Source: Streptomyces phyllanthi (lineage in GTDB: Bacteria; Actinomycetota; Actinomycetes; Streptomycetales; Streptomycetaceae). Taken from it: DNA of 64,000 bases. The notes beneath the pieces are model-generated. The model made no database searches and had not been told where the DNA came from. It saw only the letters and a program-made list of their open reading frames with translations. Position numbers and translations under genes: made by a program. Of the stretch, positions 34,047 through 44,664 are shown in pieces. How positions within the stretch are numbered: the stretch's first letter is position 1; every line of letters starts with the position of its first letter. Location: assembly GCF_009377205.1 (NCBI RefSeq), contig NZ_VJZE01000007.1:1-64000 (forward strand), written 5' to 3'.

Positions 34047-34196
34047 GCCTGCGATCGTGGCGCGAGCCAGGGGCGAGATCCCGTTCCGGTCGTACAGCCG
34101 GGGGCCCCAGTGCCCCGAACGGACCACCCGTACTGAGCCGAACAGCGGCCCCGGCACGGCGGCTCTCCAGCACTCTGCCGGCCTGATCGCGCCCCA

Positions 34197-37100
34197 TCAG
34201 CGGCCCCGCGCCCCGGCCGACAGCTCGCCCGCCGTCTCACGCTCCACCATCGTCCGCAACGGCCCGACCGCGGCGGCCAGTTCCGCGTACGGGCCACGCT
34301 GCACGACCCGTCCTCCATCGAGGACGACGACCTCGTCCACTGCCTCCAGTCCGGCCAGCCGGTGGGTGATCAGCAGGGTCGTACGGCCCTCGGTCGCGAC
34401 CAGCAGATCCGTGGTGAGCGCGTCGGCGGTCGGCAGGTCGAGGTGCTCCGCGGGCTCGTCCAGAACGAGGACCGGGAAGTCTGCGAGCAGGGCACGGGCA
34501 AGGGCGAGCCGCTGACGCTGTCCGCCGGAGAGCCGCGCTCCGTGCTCACCGATCAGGGTGTCCAGCCCGTCGGGCAGTCCGTCGACCCAGGCCAGGAGCC
34601 GCGCCCCCCGCCAGCGCCTCCCGCAACTCCGCCTCGGTGGCGTCCTTCCGGGCCAGCAGCAGGTTCTCGCGCACCGAACTGTCGAAGAGGTGCGCGTCCT
34701 GGGCACACAGCCCGACAAGTCGGCGTACGGCGTCCCCCTCGAGCGCGTGGGCGTCCACTCCCCCCAGCGTGTACGTCCCCTCGCGCGCGTCCAGGAACCG
34801 CAGCAGCACCTGCGCGAGCGTCGTCTTGCCGGATCCCGAGGAGCCCACCACGGCGACCCTGCGGCCTCGTTCGAGGGTGAGGTCGAGCCCACTGAGCGCG
34901 TCCCGGTCCTGCTCGGTATGACGGGCAGCCAGCCCGCTGAGGACGAGGGGGAACGGCGACCCGGGCTCGGGCGCGGGCCGCTCGGGTTCACGTACGGGGT
35001 CGGGGGCGTCCAGCACCTCGTACACGCGCTCCGCGCTCTTGCGCACCCGCTGCCGGAACTGCACGGCGAGCGGCAGCCCCAGAACGGACTCGAAGGCGGC
35101 GAGCGGGGTCAGGACGACAACGGCCATGGCGACTCCACTCAGTCGGCCGTCGGCGACCGCCTGGGCGCCCACGAGTGCGGCAGCGGCCACAGTGAGACCG
35201 GCGGCCAGCGCCGTGAGCCCGTCACCGAGCGCGGTGGCGGTGGCGGCACGGGACGCGACCCGGGTCAGTGCGGCGTCAGCCCGCCGCGTCTCGGCCATCC
35301 GGGTGGGCAGGGCGCCCGCCACCGTCAGTTCGGCGGTCCCGGTGAGCAGGTCGGCCACGCGCGTGGCAAGCGTCCCTCGGGCGGGAGCGAGCCTGCGTTC
35401 GGCACGCCGCGCCACGGCACCGGTCACCAGCGGGACACCGGCCCCGGCAGCGAGCAGTCCGAGAGCGAGTACAGCGCCGGCCTCGGGCAGCAGCCACGCG
35501 GTGAACCCCACGGAGGCAGCCGACACGACGACCGCCGCTCCGGCCGGCAGCAGCCATCGCACCCAGTAGTCCTGCAGCGCGTCCACATCGGCGACGAGTC
35601 GCGAGAGCAGGTCACCACGCCGGGTGCGCCGCAGCCCCGCGGGCGCCAGCCGCTCCAGCCGCCGGTAGACGGCGACCCGTGTGGCGGCCAGCATCCGCAG
35701 CACCGCGTCGTGCGACACGAGCCGCTCCGCGTACCGGAACACGGCCCGCCCGATGCCGAACGCCCGGGTAGCCGTCACGGCGACCATCAGATACAGCACG
35801 GGCGGCTGCTGAGAGGCCCGCGAGATGAGCCATCCGGACGTGGCCATGAGCCCGACGGCACTGCCGAGAGCGAGGCTGCCGAGCAGCAGGGCGAGAGCCA
35901 GCCGACCGCGGCGGGGCCCGGCCATGGCACGTACGCGGGCCAGCACGCCTTGCCGAGGGGAGACGGACGCGTCGGGCCGACTCCCGTCACCGTCGTCCAG
36001 CCCGGACGCCTTCGTGACGTGCCCGTGCCCGACCGCCTCTCTCTGCGCAGGGATCGGCCTGTGGGCCCCGCCTGCCGCCGGCGACTGTTCCGGGGTCTCC
36101 AGCCGCACCACCCGGTCCGCGACCCCCAGCAATGCCGGCCGGTGCACCACCAGTAGCACGGTCCGCCCGACCGCGAGGCGTCGTACCGCGTCCACGACCT
36201 CCGCCTCGGTCTCGCCGTCCAGGGAAGCCGTCGGCTCGTCGAGCAACAGCACGGGCCGGTCAGCGAGGAAGGCCCGGGCCAGGGCGAGCCGCTGGCGCTG
36301 CCCGGCGGACAGCCCCGCCCCGTCCTCGCCCAGGACCGTGTCCCGGCCGGAGGGCAGCGCGTCCACGAACTCCAGCGCCCCCGCGTCGGCCAGCGCCCGC
36401 CGCACGTCCTCGCCGTCCGCGTCCGGCCGCGCGAGTCGTACGTTCTCGTCGATGGTCCCGGCATGCAGATGAGGCCGCTGCGGCACCCAGGCCACCCGCG
36501 AGCGCCACTCCTCCACATCGAGGGAGGTGATGTCGGCGCCCCCGATACGCACCCGCCCGGCGGCCGGCTCCACGAACCCCAGCAGTACGTTCAGCAACGT
36601 GGATTTGCCCACACCGCTCGGCCCGACGAGAGCCACCGTCTCCCCTGACGCAACCTCGAAGGAGACGTCCGAGACGGCGTCGTACGACCGACCCGGGTAC
36701 CGGACGGTCACCCCCTCGAAGCCGATTCCGCCCTCCGGCACGGGCAATGATCCAGAGGGCCGCGCCGGGGTCTCCAGCACCTCGAAGATCTCCTCGGCCG
36801 CCGCCAGCCCTTCGGCGGCCGCGTGGAACTGCGCCCCCACCTGCCGCAACGGCAGATACGCCTCGGGTGCGAGCACGAGGATCACCAGCCCCGTGTACAG
36901 GTCCATCTCGCCGTGTACGAGCCGCATCCCGATGGTCACCGCGACCAGCGCGACCGAGATCGTGGCGAGCAGTTCCAGCGCGAAGGAGGACAGAAACGCG
37001 ATCCGCAGCGTCCGCATGGTCGCCCGCCGGTATTCACCGGTGATGCGCTTGATCGACTCGGCCTGTGCCTTGGCCCGGCCGAACACCTTGAGCGTGGGCA

Positions 37101-37719
37101 GCCCGGCGACCACGTCCAGGAAGTGCCCGGACAGCCGGGAGAGCAGTCGCCACTGACGGTCCATCTGTGACCGCGTGGCCCAGCCGATCAGCACCATGAA
37201 GAGAGGAATCAGCGGCAAGGTGCCGACGATGATCGCCGCCGACACCCAGTCCTCGGTGACGACCCGCGTCAGCACCGCCACAGGCACGGCCACCGCGAGT
37301 CCCAGCTGTGGCAGATAGCGCGAGAAATAGTCGTCCAGGGCGTCGACCCCACGCGTGGCGAGGGCCACCAGCGAACCCGTGCGCTGGCCGCTCAGCCAGC
37401 CGGGCCCCAGAGTGGTGGCCCGCTCCAGCAACCGCCCTCGCAGCTCCGACTTCACCGCCGCGCTGGCCCGGTGCGCGGCGAGCTCCGTAAGCCAGGAGAC
37501 CAGCGCCCGACCGGATGCGACGGCCACCAACAGCAGCAGGGGAGTGCGGAGTTCGGCGACCGTCATCCCGTGCTGGAAGGCACCGACTACCACCTCGGCG
37601 ATGAGCATCGCCTGCGCGATCACAAGCCCCGCCCCGAGGACGCCCAGGCCGACGACGGCTCCCAGGAAGAGGCGAGTGGCTCGGGCGTACCTGAGGAGGC
37701 GCGGGTCGATCGGTTTCAC
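34197..37719 (-). pseudogene. cydCD: Fused cydD-cydC ABC exporter gene interrupted by a +1 frameshift
   Basis: A single gene for both halves of the CydDC exporter (thiol/haem-linked transporter needed to assemble cytochrome bd). The first half has ABC membrane helices, Walker A GPSGVGKST and LSAGQRQRLALARAF; the second half has Walker A GSSGSGKTT. At 34604-34609 a run of six C (six G in the sense strand) shifts the frame: the reading frame up to there runs into nonsense, while the correct end (LSGGQRQRLALARALL, LDEPAEHLD, stop at 34197) continues in another frame. Five G would restore one ORF of about 1170 codons. Either a homopolymer sequencing error or a real mutation. The GTG at 37719 lies inside a parS palindrome; a GTG at 37728 is also in frame. 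Confidence 0.85.
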
Positions 37720-37800
37720 GTGAAACACACCCTCTTCTCAACAGACGTGTTTCACGTGAAACACGCCCTTCGGTCCGGAGAGGCGTGTTTCACGTGAAAC
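37713..37800. promoter_or_regulatory. parS: Array of three perfect parS (ParB-binding) palindromes
   Basis: Three copies of GTTTCACGTGAAAC at 37713-37726, 37749-37762 and 37787-37800, 36 and 38 bp apart centre to centre. This 14-bp palindrome is the established Streptomyces parS consensus, loaded by ParB near oriC. The first copy overlaps the start codon of cydDC; the others fill the gap to the cydB stop. Confidence 0.92.
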
Positions 37801-37827
37801 AGCGCGCAACCCGCCTCGCCACCGGAC

Positions 37828-38832
37828 TCAGTGCACGGTCCCGGCAATGTGCTGTGTGCCGATCCGCTTCCGGAACACCCAGTACGTCCACCCCTGATAG
37901 AGCAGGACAACCGGTGTGGCGATCCCCGCACACCAGGTCATGATCTCCAGGGTGTAAGGGCTCGACGAGGCGTTGGTGACCGTGAGACTCCAGTCCTCGT
38001 TCAGCGATGACGGCATGACATTCGGGAAGAGCGTCAGGAAGAGCATCGCGACAGCCGCCACGATGGTGATCCCCGACAGCGCGAATGCCCAGCCCTCACG
38101 CCCCACTTGAGCCGCACCCAGCGCGGCGACGAGTGCGACCACCGCCACGACCAGCGCGACCAGGGACGCGGTGTCGCCCTTGTCGGCCTGCGTCCAGAGC
38201 AGGAAGGCGAGCGCCAGCACGGCCGTCACCAGGCCTACGCGCAGCGCGAGCTTGCGTGCCCGCTCCCGGATGTCCCCGACGGTCTTGAGCCCGACGAAGA
38301 CCGTGCCGTGGAAAGTGAACAGCGACAGCGTGACCAGGCCGCCCAGGAGAGCGTACGGGTTGAGCAGATCGGCAACACCGCCCACGTACTCGAAGTCGCG
38401 GTCGATCTTCACCCCGCGCACGATGTTGGCGAAGGCCACACCCCACAGGAAGGCCGGGAGCAGCGAGGTCCAGAAGATCGCGGTCTCCCAGTTGCGCTGC
38501 CAACTCTCCTCCTGCCTCTTCGCCCGGTATTCGAAGGCGACCCCGCGAACGATCAGACAGACCAGGATGAGCAGCAGCGGCAGATAGAAGCCGGAGAAGA
38601 GCGTGGCGTACCACTCGGGGAAGGCGGCGAAGGTCGCGCCGCCCGCCGAGAGCAGCCAGACCTCGTTGCCGTCCCAGACGGGTCCGATGGTGTTGATGAG
38701 GACCCGCTTCTCCGGACGGTTGCGCGCGAGCAGCTTGGTGAGGACGCCGACCCCGAAGTCGAAGCCCTCCAGGAAGAAGTAGCCGATCCAGAGGACCGCG
38801 ATGAGGACGAACCAGACGTCGTGAAGTTCCAT
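37828..38832 (-). CDS. cydB: Cytochrome bd quinol oxidase subunit II
   Basis: 334 residues with nine or so membrane helices. It begins MELHDVWFVLIAVLWIGYF and contains FLEGFDFGVG and PVWDGNEVWLLSAGGATFA, the conserved CydB N-terminal signature (haem/quinol environment and proton path). Together with CydA it reduces oxygen to water at low oxygen tension without pumping protons. It starts 20 bp after cydA and is followed after a parS array by cydDC, giving the operon cydA-cydB-cydDC. Confidence 0.97.
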   Translation of the reverse strand: MELHDVWFVLIAVLWIGYFFLEGFDFGVGVLTKLLARNRPEKRVLINTIGPVWDGNEVWLLSAGGATFAAFPEWYATLFSGFYLPLLLILVCLIVRGVAFEYRAKRQEESWQRNWETAIFWTSLLPAFLWGVAFANIVRGVKIDRDFEYVGGVADLLNPYALLGGLVTLSLFTFHGTVFVGLKTVGDIRERARKLALRVGLVTAVLALAFLLWTQADKGDTASLVALVVAVVALVAALGAAQVGREGWAFALSGITIVAAVAMLFLTLFPNVMPSSLNEDWSLTVTNASSSPYTLEIMTWCAGIATPVVLLYQGWTYWVFRKRIGTQHIAGTVH

Positions 38833-38852
38833 GATTGTGCAGCTCCCTCGGC

Positions 38853-40361
38853 CTAGTACGAAAAGGCCATCGGCTTGTCGGCGTCACGGGAGTCGCCGCC
38901 GATCTTCGTGGGCGGGTTGAGGTCGGCCTCGGTGAGCTCGGGCGGCCCGGCCTTGACGTACTTGGCGAGCAGCTTGACCTCGACGACGGCGAGGATCGCG
39001 TACAGCGTGGTGAACACGACCATCGAGGTGATGACCTCGCCCTGCGAGACACCGGGGGAGACCGCGTCACGGGTGCGCAGCACGCCGTAGACGACCCACG
39101 GCTGGCGGCCCATCTCGGTGAAGATCCAGCCCCAGGAGTTGGCGATCAGCGGGAAGCCCAGAGTGAGGATCGCGATGCGCCAGTACCACTTGGTGAGCGT
39201 GGGACCGAGGGCCTTCCCGGGCAGCAGCACGAGATGCGGCACCTCGTCGTCGCCCACCCTCAGGTGCTGGGGCAGCAGGAACTTCTTGCGGGTCAGCCAG
39301 AGTCCGACGACGCCGAGGGCGAAGGACGTCATGCCGAAGCCGATCATCCAGCGGAAGCCCCAGTAGGCGACGGGGATATTGGGCCGGTAGTCGCCGGGAC
39401 CGTACTTCTCCTGCTCGGCCTTGTTCACGTCGTTGATGCCGGGGACGTACGAGCTGAAGTCGTCCTTGGCGAGGAAGGACAACAGGCCCGGTATCTCGAT
39501 GGCGACCTTGTTGTGGCCCTCGTCGACATCACCGACGGCGAAGACGGAGAAGGGTGCCGGGGCCTCCCCGTCCCACAGCGCCTCGGCGGCGGCCATCTTC
39601 ATCGGCTGCTGCTCGTACATGACCTTGCCGAGGAGGTCACCGCTGATCGCGGTGAGCATGCCACCGATGACCACGGTGACCAGGCCGAGCCGGAGTGAGG
39701 TCTTCATCACGGACACGTGCCTCTTGCGGGCGAGGTGGAAGGCGGCGATGCCGACCATGAAGGCCCCGCCCGTGAGGAAGGCCGCGGAGAGGGTGTGGAA
39801 GACCTGGGTGAGCGTGGTGTTCTGGGTCAGGACGAGCCAGAAGTCGGTGAGCTCGGCACGGCCCTTCTGCTCATTGATCCGGTAGCCGACGGGGTGCTGC
39901 ATCCACGAGTTGGCGGCGAGGATGAAGTACGCCGACAGGATGGTGCCGATGGAGACCATCCATATACAGGCGAGGTGGATCTTCTGCGGCAGCTTGTCCC
40001 AGCCGAAGATCCACAGGCCGATGAAGGTCGACTCGAAGAAGAAGGCGATCAGGGCCTCGAAGGCCAGCGGGGCACCGAACACGTCGCCGACGAAACGCGA
40101 GTAGTCGGACCAGTTCATACCGAACTGGAACTCCTGCACGATGCCGGTGACGACACCCATCGCGATGTTGATCAGGAAGAGCTTGCCCCAGAACTTGGTG
40201 GCCTTGAGGTACTTCTCCTTTCCCGTGCGGACCCATGCCGTCTGCAGGCCGGCCGTGAGCGCGGCGAGCGAGATCGTCAGGGGGACGAAGAGGAAGTGGT
40301 AGACGGTGGTGATACCGAACTGCCATCGTGCCAGGGTCTCCGGCGCCAAAGCGATGTCCAC
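38853..40361 (-). CDS. cydA: Cytochrome bd quinol oxidase subunit I
   Basis: 502 residues, GTG start at 40361 with AAGGAGAAGAC upstream. It binds haems b558, b595 and d. Conserved pieces include ARWQFGITTVYHFLFVPLT at the N-terminus, GIVQEFQFGMNWSDYSRFVG, the haem-ligand region around HTLSAAFLTGG, and GRQPWVVYGVLRTRDAV in the quinol-binding Q-loop region. The Q loop is of the short type, as in Gram-positive bacteria. Transcription is expected to be repressed by Rex through the perfect operator 80 bp upstream, so it responds to the NADH/NAD ratio. Confidence 0.97.
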   Translation of the reverse strand: MDIALAPETLARWQFGITTVYHFLFVPLTISLAALTAGLQTAWVRTGKEKYLKATKFWGKLFLINIAMGVVTGIVQEFQFGMNWSDYSRFVGDVFGAPLAFEALIAFFFESTFIGLWIFGWDKLPQKIHLACIWMVSIGTILSAYFILAANSWMQHPVGYRINEQKGRAELTDFWLVLTQNTTLTQVFHTLSAAFLTGGAFMVGIAAFHLARKRHVSVMKTSLRLGLVTVVIGGMLTAISGDLLGKVMYEQQPMKMAAAEALWDGEAPAPFSVFAVGDVDEGHNKVAIEIPGLLSFLAKDDFSSYVPGINDVNKAEQEKYGPGDYRPNIPVAYWGFRWMIGFGMTSFALGVVGLWLTRKKFLLPQHLRVGDDEVPHLVLLPGKALGPTLTKWYWRIAILTLGFPLIANSWGWIFTEMGRQPWVVYGVLRTRDAVSPGVSQGEVITSMVVFTTLYAILAVVEVKLLAKYVKAGPPELTEADLNPPTKIGGDSRDADKPMAFSY

Positions 40362-40440
40362 GTCTTCTCCTTACATGCCGTGGTCATGGCGGCAGTTTGT
40401 CCCGTTCGTCACTCACACCTCGGGAGCAACCGGACGAGCT

Positions 40441-40456
40441 TGTGAACGCGTTCACA
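40441..40456. promoter_or_regulatory. Rex operator upstream of cydA
   Basis: TGTGAACGCGTTCACA is a perfect 16-bp palindrome equal to the operator established for S. coelicolor Rex, the NADH-sensing repressor of cydABCD. It lies 80 bp upstream of the cydA start. A partial second half-site (TTCACAAG) follows directly. The rest of the 376-bp gap to hisC shows no further element. Confidence 0.93.
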
Positions 40457-40737
40457 TTCACAAGCATTATGCAGCATGCCCGTTCGAGGCTGGAGGGGTG
40501 GGGGGTCCCTAAGAACGGCCCGATGGGCCCTTGCCCGCGCACCGGGCATCGGCGTTCACCCGCGAACCTCGCGTCCAGCGGGTTGTCGAACGGCCGGGCG
40601 CGGTCTCCCTCCGGCCCGGCAGCAGTACTCTCCCTCAACCCCGGCGGCAGCCGCTCTGCCCCCTACGGTGGCGCCGGTGCCCCTCCCACCGGCGCCCACC
40701 TCTCTCCTGCCGCACCAGGTCCCGAGCCCCCGCGAAG

Positions 40738-41817
40738 CTAGAGCTCCTTGCGGAACGCCTCGGTCGCCTTCAGGAAGATGTCGTTCGCCTCGGGCTCGCC
40801 GACCGTCACGCGAACCCCTTCACCGGGGAACGGCCGGACCACGACGCCGTGCTGCTCGCACCGGGCAGCGAAGTCCACCGTGTGCTCGCCCAGCCGCAGC
40901 CACACGAAGTTCGCCTGTGTCTCGGGCACCGGCCAGCCCTGGGCCCGTAGCCCCTCGACGACGCGCGTGCGCTCGGAGACCAGCGAGCCGACGCGGCCGA
41001 GGAGCTCGTCCTCCGCGCGGAGCGAGGCGATGGCCGCGTTCTGGGCGAGCTGGCTCACCCCGAACGGCACCGCCGTCTTGCGCAGGGCGGCCGCCACCGG
41101 CTCATGGGCGATCGCGAAGCCCACACGGAGCCCGGCGAGGCCGTACGCCTTGGAGAACGTGCGCAGCACACAGACGTTCGGCCGCTCGCGGTAGAACTCG
41201 ACTCCGTCCGGAACATCGGCGTCGCGGACGAACTCCCGGTACGCCTCGTCCAGCACCACCAGCACATCGCCCGGCACCCGGTCGAGGAACCGCTGGAGCT
41301 CGGCCCGGCGCACCACCGTGCCCGTCGGGTTGTTCGGGTTGCAGACGAAGATCAGTCGCGTCCGGTCGGTGATCGCGTCCGCCATCGCGTCCAGGTCGTG
41401 CACATCGCCCGACGTCAGCGGCACCTGCACGGCCGTGGCCCCACTGATCTGCGTGATGATCGGGTACGCCTCGAAGGACCGCCAGGCGTAGATCACCTCG
41501 TCGCCGGGCCCCGCGGTCGCCTGGAGCAGCTGCTGGGCCACGCCGACCGAGCCCGTGCCCGTGGACAGATGCGTGACCGGCACCCCGAAACGGTCCGCCA
41601 GCTCGCTCATCAGGGCCGTGCACATCATGTCCGGGTACCGGTTGAAGGACGCGGCCGCCGCGGTCACGCTCTCCAGCACGCCGGGCAGCGGCGGATAGGG
41701 GTTCTCGTTGGAGGACAGCTTGTACGCCACGGGTCCGCCGGCCGCTGCCGGCTTGCCGGGCTTGTAGGTGGGGATCCCCTCCAGTTCGGCTCGCAGCTTG
41801 GGGCTCGTCTCGCTCAC
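40738..41817 (-). CDS. hisC: Histidinol-phosphate aminotransferase (HisC-like)
   Basis: 359 residues, GTG start at 41817 with AGGAGG upstream. A fold-type I PLP enzyme: [30 protein letters not shown] and the PLP Lys in [12 protein letters not shown], with a C-terminal NFVWLRLG and [14 protein letters not shown]. It converts imidazole-acetol phosphate to histidinol phosphate; relatives can also act on phenylalanine or tyrosine precursors. It is outside the his operon, so it is a second copy in Streptomyces terms (often hisC2), and aromatic transamination is an open alternative. Located between cydA and a LacI regulator. Confidence 0.93.
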   Translation of the reverse strand: MSETSPKLRAELEGIPTYKPGKPAAAGGPVAYKLSSNENPYPPLPGVLESVTAAAASFNRYPDMMCTALMSELADRFGVPVTHLSTGTGSVGVAQQLLQATAGPGDEVIYAWRSFEAYPIITQISGATAVQVPLTSGDVHDLDAMADAITDRTRLIFVCNPNNPTGTVVRRAELQRFLDRVPGDVLVVLDEAYREFVRDADVPDGVEFYRERPNVCVLRTFSKAYGLAGLRVGFAIAHEPVAAALRKTAVPFGVSQLAQNAAIASLRAEDELLGRVGSLVSERTRVVEGLRAQGWPVPETQANFVWLRLGEHTVDFAARCEQHGVVVRPFPGEGVRVTVGEPEANDIFLKATEAFRKEL

Positions 41818-42235
41818 CGCAGTCCTCCTCGTCGATGCCTAATGATCCTCACTTTATGAGGATTCGGCGCCGCTGCGAACGGCCTGTGGACAACCCCGTG
41901 GGGCCCCCGTCGCTCATGTCTCCTTCCATCGCACATGTCAGGGGAACATCCTCGTACGAAGGCGCACGAAACGGGGGGCGCGCCGTCCTCCGTAGCGCGC
42001 GCCGGTGGCTCGCGCCGTGGCGCGCATCCCTCGTGAAGGTGAGTTGAGACCTCTTCGAGACATGGACTACTTGGCAGGCCTATGCCCGCCGACAAGTCAC
42101 GTACTGACACAGGATCAGGCAAGTCCCTTCCGTTCAAAGGCATTTGACTATCTTTGATCTTGCAGAAACGTACCTGTCAACGGGTGCATATGCGTCCGCA
42201 CTACCCCACCTCATGAGCCCTACTATCGGCTCGCC
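41818..42235. other. Divergent gap between hisC and the LacI regulator gene
   Basis: 418 bp holding both divergent promoters and one perfect DnaA-box-like TTGTCCACA on the minus strand (41885-41893). The right part (42130-42230) is AT-rich, as expected for a promoter. No small gene supported. Confidence 0.5.
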
Positions 42236-43348
42236 ATGACAGCAGCAGGGAAGCACCAGGTGAGCCGGGCACAGACTCCCCGTCGAGGCAGCCGGCCGGG
42301 CCGGGCAGGCATCAGAGACGTGGCCGCCGCAGCCGGGGTCTCGATCACAACCGTCTCGGATGCCCTCAACGGCAAGGGCCGGCTCCCGGACGCCACCCGA
42401 CGCCATGTCCGCGAGGTCGCCGACCGGCTGGGCTACCGCCCGTCGGCCGCGGCCCGAACCCTCCGTACCGGGAAGTCCGGACTGATCGGCCTGACCGTGA
42501 CCACGTACGGGGATGAACCTTTCACCTTCACCGAGTTCGCGTACTTCGCGGAAATGGCGCGGGCCGCCACGTCGGCCGCGCTCGCCCGGGGCTACGCCCT
42601 GGTCATCCTTCCCGCGACCTCACGCCATGACGTGTGGTCGAACGTCGCCCTGGACGGCACCGTGGTCATCGACCCGTCCGACCACGACCCGGTCGTCAGC
42701 GAGCTGGTCCGCCAGGGGCTCCCGGTCGTCTCCGACGGCCGCCCGGCCGGCTCGCTCCCGGTCACCGCGTGGGTCGACAACGATCACGAGGCGGCCGTCC
42801 TGGGCATCCTCGACCACCTGGCCGACGCCGGCGCCCGCCGGATCGGCCTGTTGACGGGGACCTCCACGGACACCTACACCCATCTGTCCACGACCGCGTA
42901 TCTGCACTGGTGCGAGCGCGTCGGCCAGGATCCGGTGTACGAGGCCTATCCCGCGCACGATCCCTGCGCGGGAGCCGTCGCGGCCGACCGGCTGCTCGCC
43001 CGACCCGACCGTCCGGACGCCGTCTACGGCCTGTTCGACCCGAACGGCACCGACCTGCTGGCCGCGGCCCGCCGGTACGGCCTGCGCGTCCCCGACGACC
43101 TGCTGCTGGTCTGCTGCAGTGAGTCCACTGTGTACGCCAGCACCGAGCCGCCCATCACCACGCTCTCCCTGAAGCCCCGCCGGATCGGCACGGCGGTGGT
43201 CCAGCTCCTCATCGACGCCATCGAGGGAGTCGAGTCGGAACAGCCGGTCGAACAGGTGATACCGACGGAGCTGATCGTGCGGACATCGTCGGAGCGGCGC
43301 GCGGCGCGCAGGACGGTCAGTCCGCCGCGGTCACCCGAGGAAGGCTGA
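42236..43348 (+). CDS. LacI family transcriptional regulator
   Basis: 370 residues. After a 22-residue basic tail comes the LacI helix-turn-helix (about 23-70: IRDVAAAAGVSITTVSDALN and the hinge YRPSAAARTLRTGKSGLIGL, split in two). The periplasmic-binding-protein-like effector domain covers about 80-350. The effector is probably a sugar or related metabolite, as in the family; no transport or catabolic operon is adjacent, so its regulon is not visible. It is followed by two strong hairpins. Confidence 0.92.
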   Translation: MTAAGKHQVSRAQTPRRGSRPGRAGIRDVAAAAGVSITTVSDALNGKGRLPDATRRHVREVADRLGYRPSAAARTLRTGKSGLIGLTVTTYGDEPFTFTEFAYFAEMARAATSAALARGYALVILPATSRHDVWSNVALDGTVVIDPSDHDPVVSELVRQGLPVVSDGRPAGSLPVTAWVDNDHEAAVLGILDHLADAGARRIGLLTGTSTDTYTHLSTTAYLHWCERVGQDPVYEAYPAHDPCAGAVAADRLLARPDRPDAVYGLFDPNGTDLLAAARRYGLRVPDDLLLVCCSESTVYASTEPPITTLSLKPRRIGTAVVQLLIDAIEGVESEQPVEQVIPTELIVRTSSERRAARRTVSPPRSPEEG

Positions 43349-43356
43349 GCACCGAA

Positions 43357-43379
43357 CGAGGGTCCGATGAGGACCCTCG
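43357..43379 (+). terminator. First hairpin after the LacI gene
   Basis: CGAGGGTCC, loop GATGA, GGACCCTCG: a perfect 9-bp stem that starts 9 bases after the stop. Confidence 0.65.
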
Positions 43380-43393
43380 GGGGATCCGATGAG

Positions 43394-43423
43394 GAATTGG
43401 GCGGGGCTTTCCCCGCCCAATTC
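43394..43423. terminator. Second, stronger hairpin after the LacI gene
   Basis: GAATTGGGCGGGG, loop CTTT, CCCCGCCCAATTC: a perfect 13-bp stem. Two terminators in series separate the LacI gene from the metallophosphoesterase gene. Confidence 0.8.
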
Positions 43424-43584
43424 GGGAGAAAACCGTGGTGAACCGGGGTCCCGCGCCATTTCACCACCCCTGGGTCATCACATGGCGCGATCCGCATTCC
43501 TATGATGGGCGCACGACACCGCGGGCCGCCACGACCAGGCAGTCCGATCCGGTGCAGATGCGGGCGATGGTGGTGGAGGGGTCG

Positions 43585-44664
43585 ATGACTCAGGGGGCCG
43601 GTCAGGGACCCGAGGTGCGGACGCCGACGGTGCGCGATTTCCGTGTGCCCGCGTACGTCCACGAGGCCGGTCCGTACGCCCACAGCACGCCCCCCGACGA
43701 GGTGGCCCCACAGGTCGACGAGACTGAGGACTACCCGGAGGGGTACACGCCCACCCAGCGCGACCTGCCCGTCATCAACCGGGGTGACACGGTCCTGGTC
43801 TCCGTCGACCCCGAGGCCGTGGAGGGCGAGTCGACCGATACCGGTCAAGGTCCCCTGTACGTCGTCGGGGACGTGCACGGCTACCTCGACGAGCTGATCG
43901 CGGCGCTCCAGGAGAAGGGCCTCGTCGACGCGGCGGGCAACTGGTCCGCGGGCACCGCGCGGCTGTGGTTCCTGGGCGACTTCACCGACCGGGGTCCGGA
44001 CGGCATCGGCGTCATCGACCTCGTGATGCGGCTGTCCGCCGAGGCGGCCGCGGCCGGCGGCTACTGCAAGGCCCTCATGGGCAACCACGAGCTGCTGCTG
44101 CTCGGCGCCAAGCGGTTCGGCGACACCCCCGTCAACTCCGGAGCGGGTACCGCCACCTTCCAGGCGGCCTGGCTGCTCAACGGCGGGCAGAAGACCGACA
44201 TGGACCGCCTCCAGGACCACCACCTGCAGTGGATGGCGCGCCTCGACGCCATGGAGGAGGTCGACGGCCACCTGCTGGTCCACTCCGACACCACCGCCTA
44301 CCTCGACTACGGCGACTCCATCGAGGCGGTCAACGACACCGTCCGCGAGACCATCACGCGCAATGACGCGGACGAGGTCTGGGATCTCTTCCGCAAGTTC
44401 ACCAAGCGCTTCTCCTTCCGCGACGAAGGCGGCGCCGACGCCGTCCGCTCCCTGCTGGACGTCTACGGCGGTTCACGCATCGTCCACGGGCACAGCCCGA
44501 TCCCGTATCTCCTCGGCGAGGTCGGCTCGGAGGAGAGCGAGGAAGACGAGGGCCCCGCGGTCTCGGGACCGCACATCTATGCGGACGGCCTGGCCATCGC
44601 GATGGACGGTGGAGTGACCATGGCCGGAAAGCTGCTGGTCCAGCAACTGCCCCTGGATAACTAG
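43585..44664 (+). CDS. Calcineurin-like metallophosphoesterase
   Basis: 359 residues starting ATG 43585 with GGAGGGG upstream; an upstream in-frame extension to 43435 looks non-coding. Dimetal motifs in order: GDVHGYLDEL (about 90), GDFTDRGPDG (about 132), GNHELLLLG (about 165) and GHSPIPYL (about 305). This is the PPP-like arrangement found in bacterial serine/threonine or symmetrical tetraphosphatase-like enzymes. A small acidic insert (GSEESEEDEG, about 318-328) near the C-terminus is unusual. Substrate unknown. A single-gene transcript by its terminators. Confidence 0.9.
   Translation: MTQGAGQGPEVRTPTVRDFRVPAYVHEAGPYAHSTPPDEVAPQVDETEDYPEGYTPTQRDLPVINRGDTVLVSVDPEAVEGESTDTGQGPLYVVGDVHGYLDELIAALQEKGLVDAAGNWSAGTARLWFLGDFTDRGPDGIGVIDLVMRLSAEAAAAGGYCKALMGNHELLLLGAKRFGDTPVNSGAGTATFQAAWLLNGGQKTDMDRLQDHHLQWMARLDAMEEVDGHLLVHSDTTAYLDYGDSIEAVNDTVRETITRNDADEVWDLFRKFTKRFSFRDEGGADAVRSLLDVYGGSRIVHGHSPIPYLLGEVGSEESEEDEGPAVSGPHIYADGLAIAMDGGVTMAGKLLVQQLPLDN

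Noticed and set aside
40384-40638. Minus-strand open frame between cydA and hisC
   Set aside because: It overlaps the Rex operator and the cydA promoter region and has no coding bias or known family.
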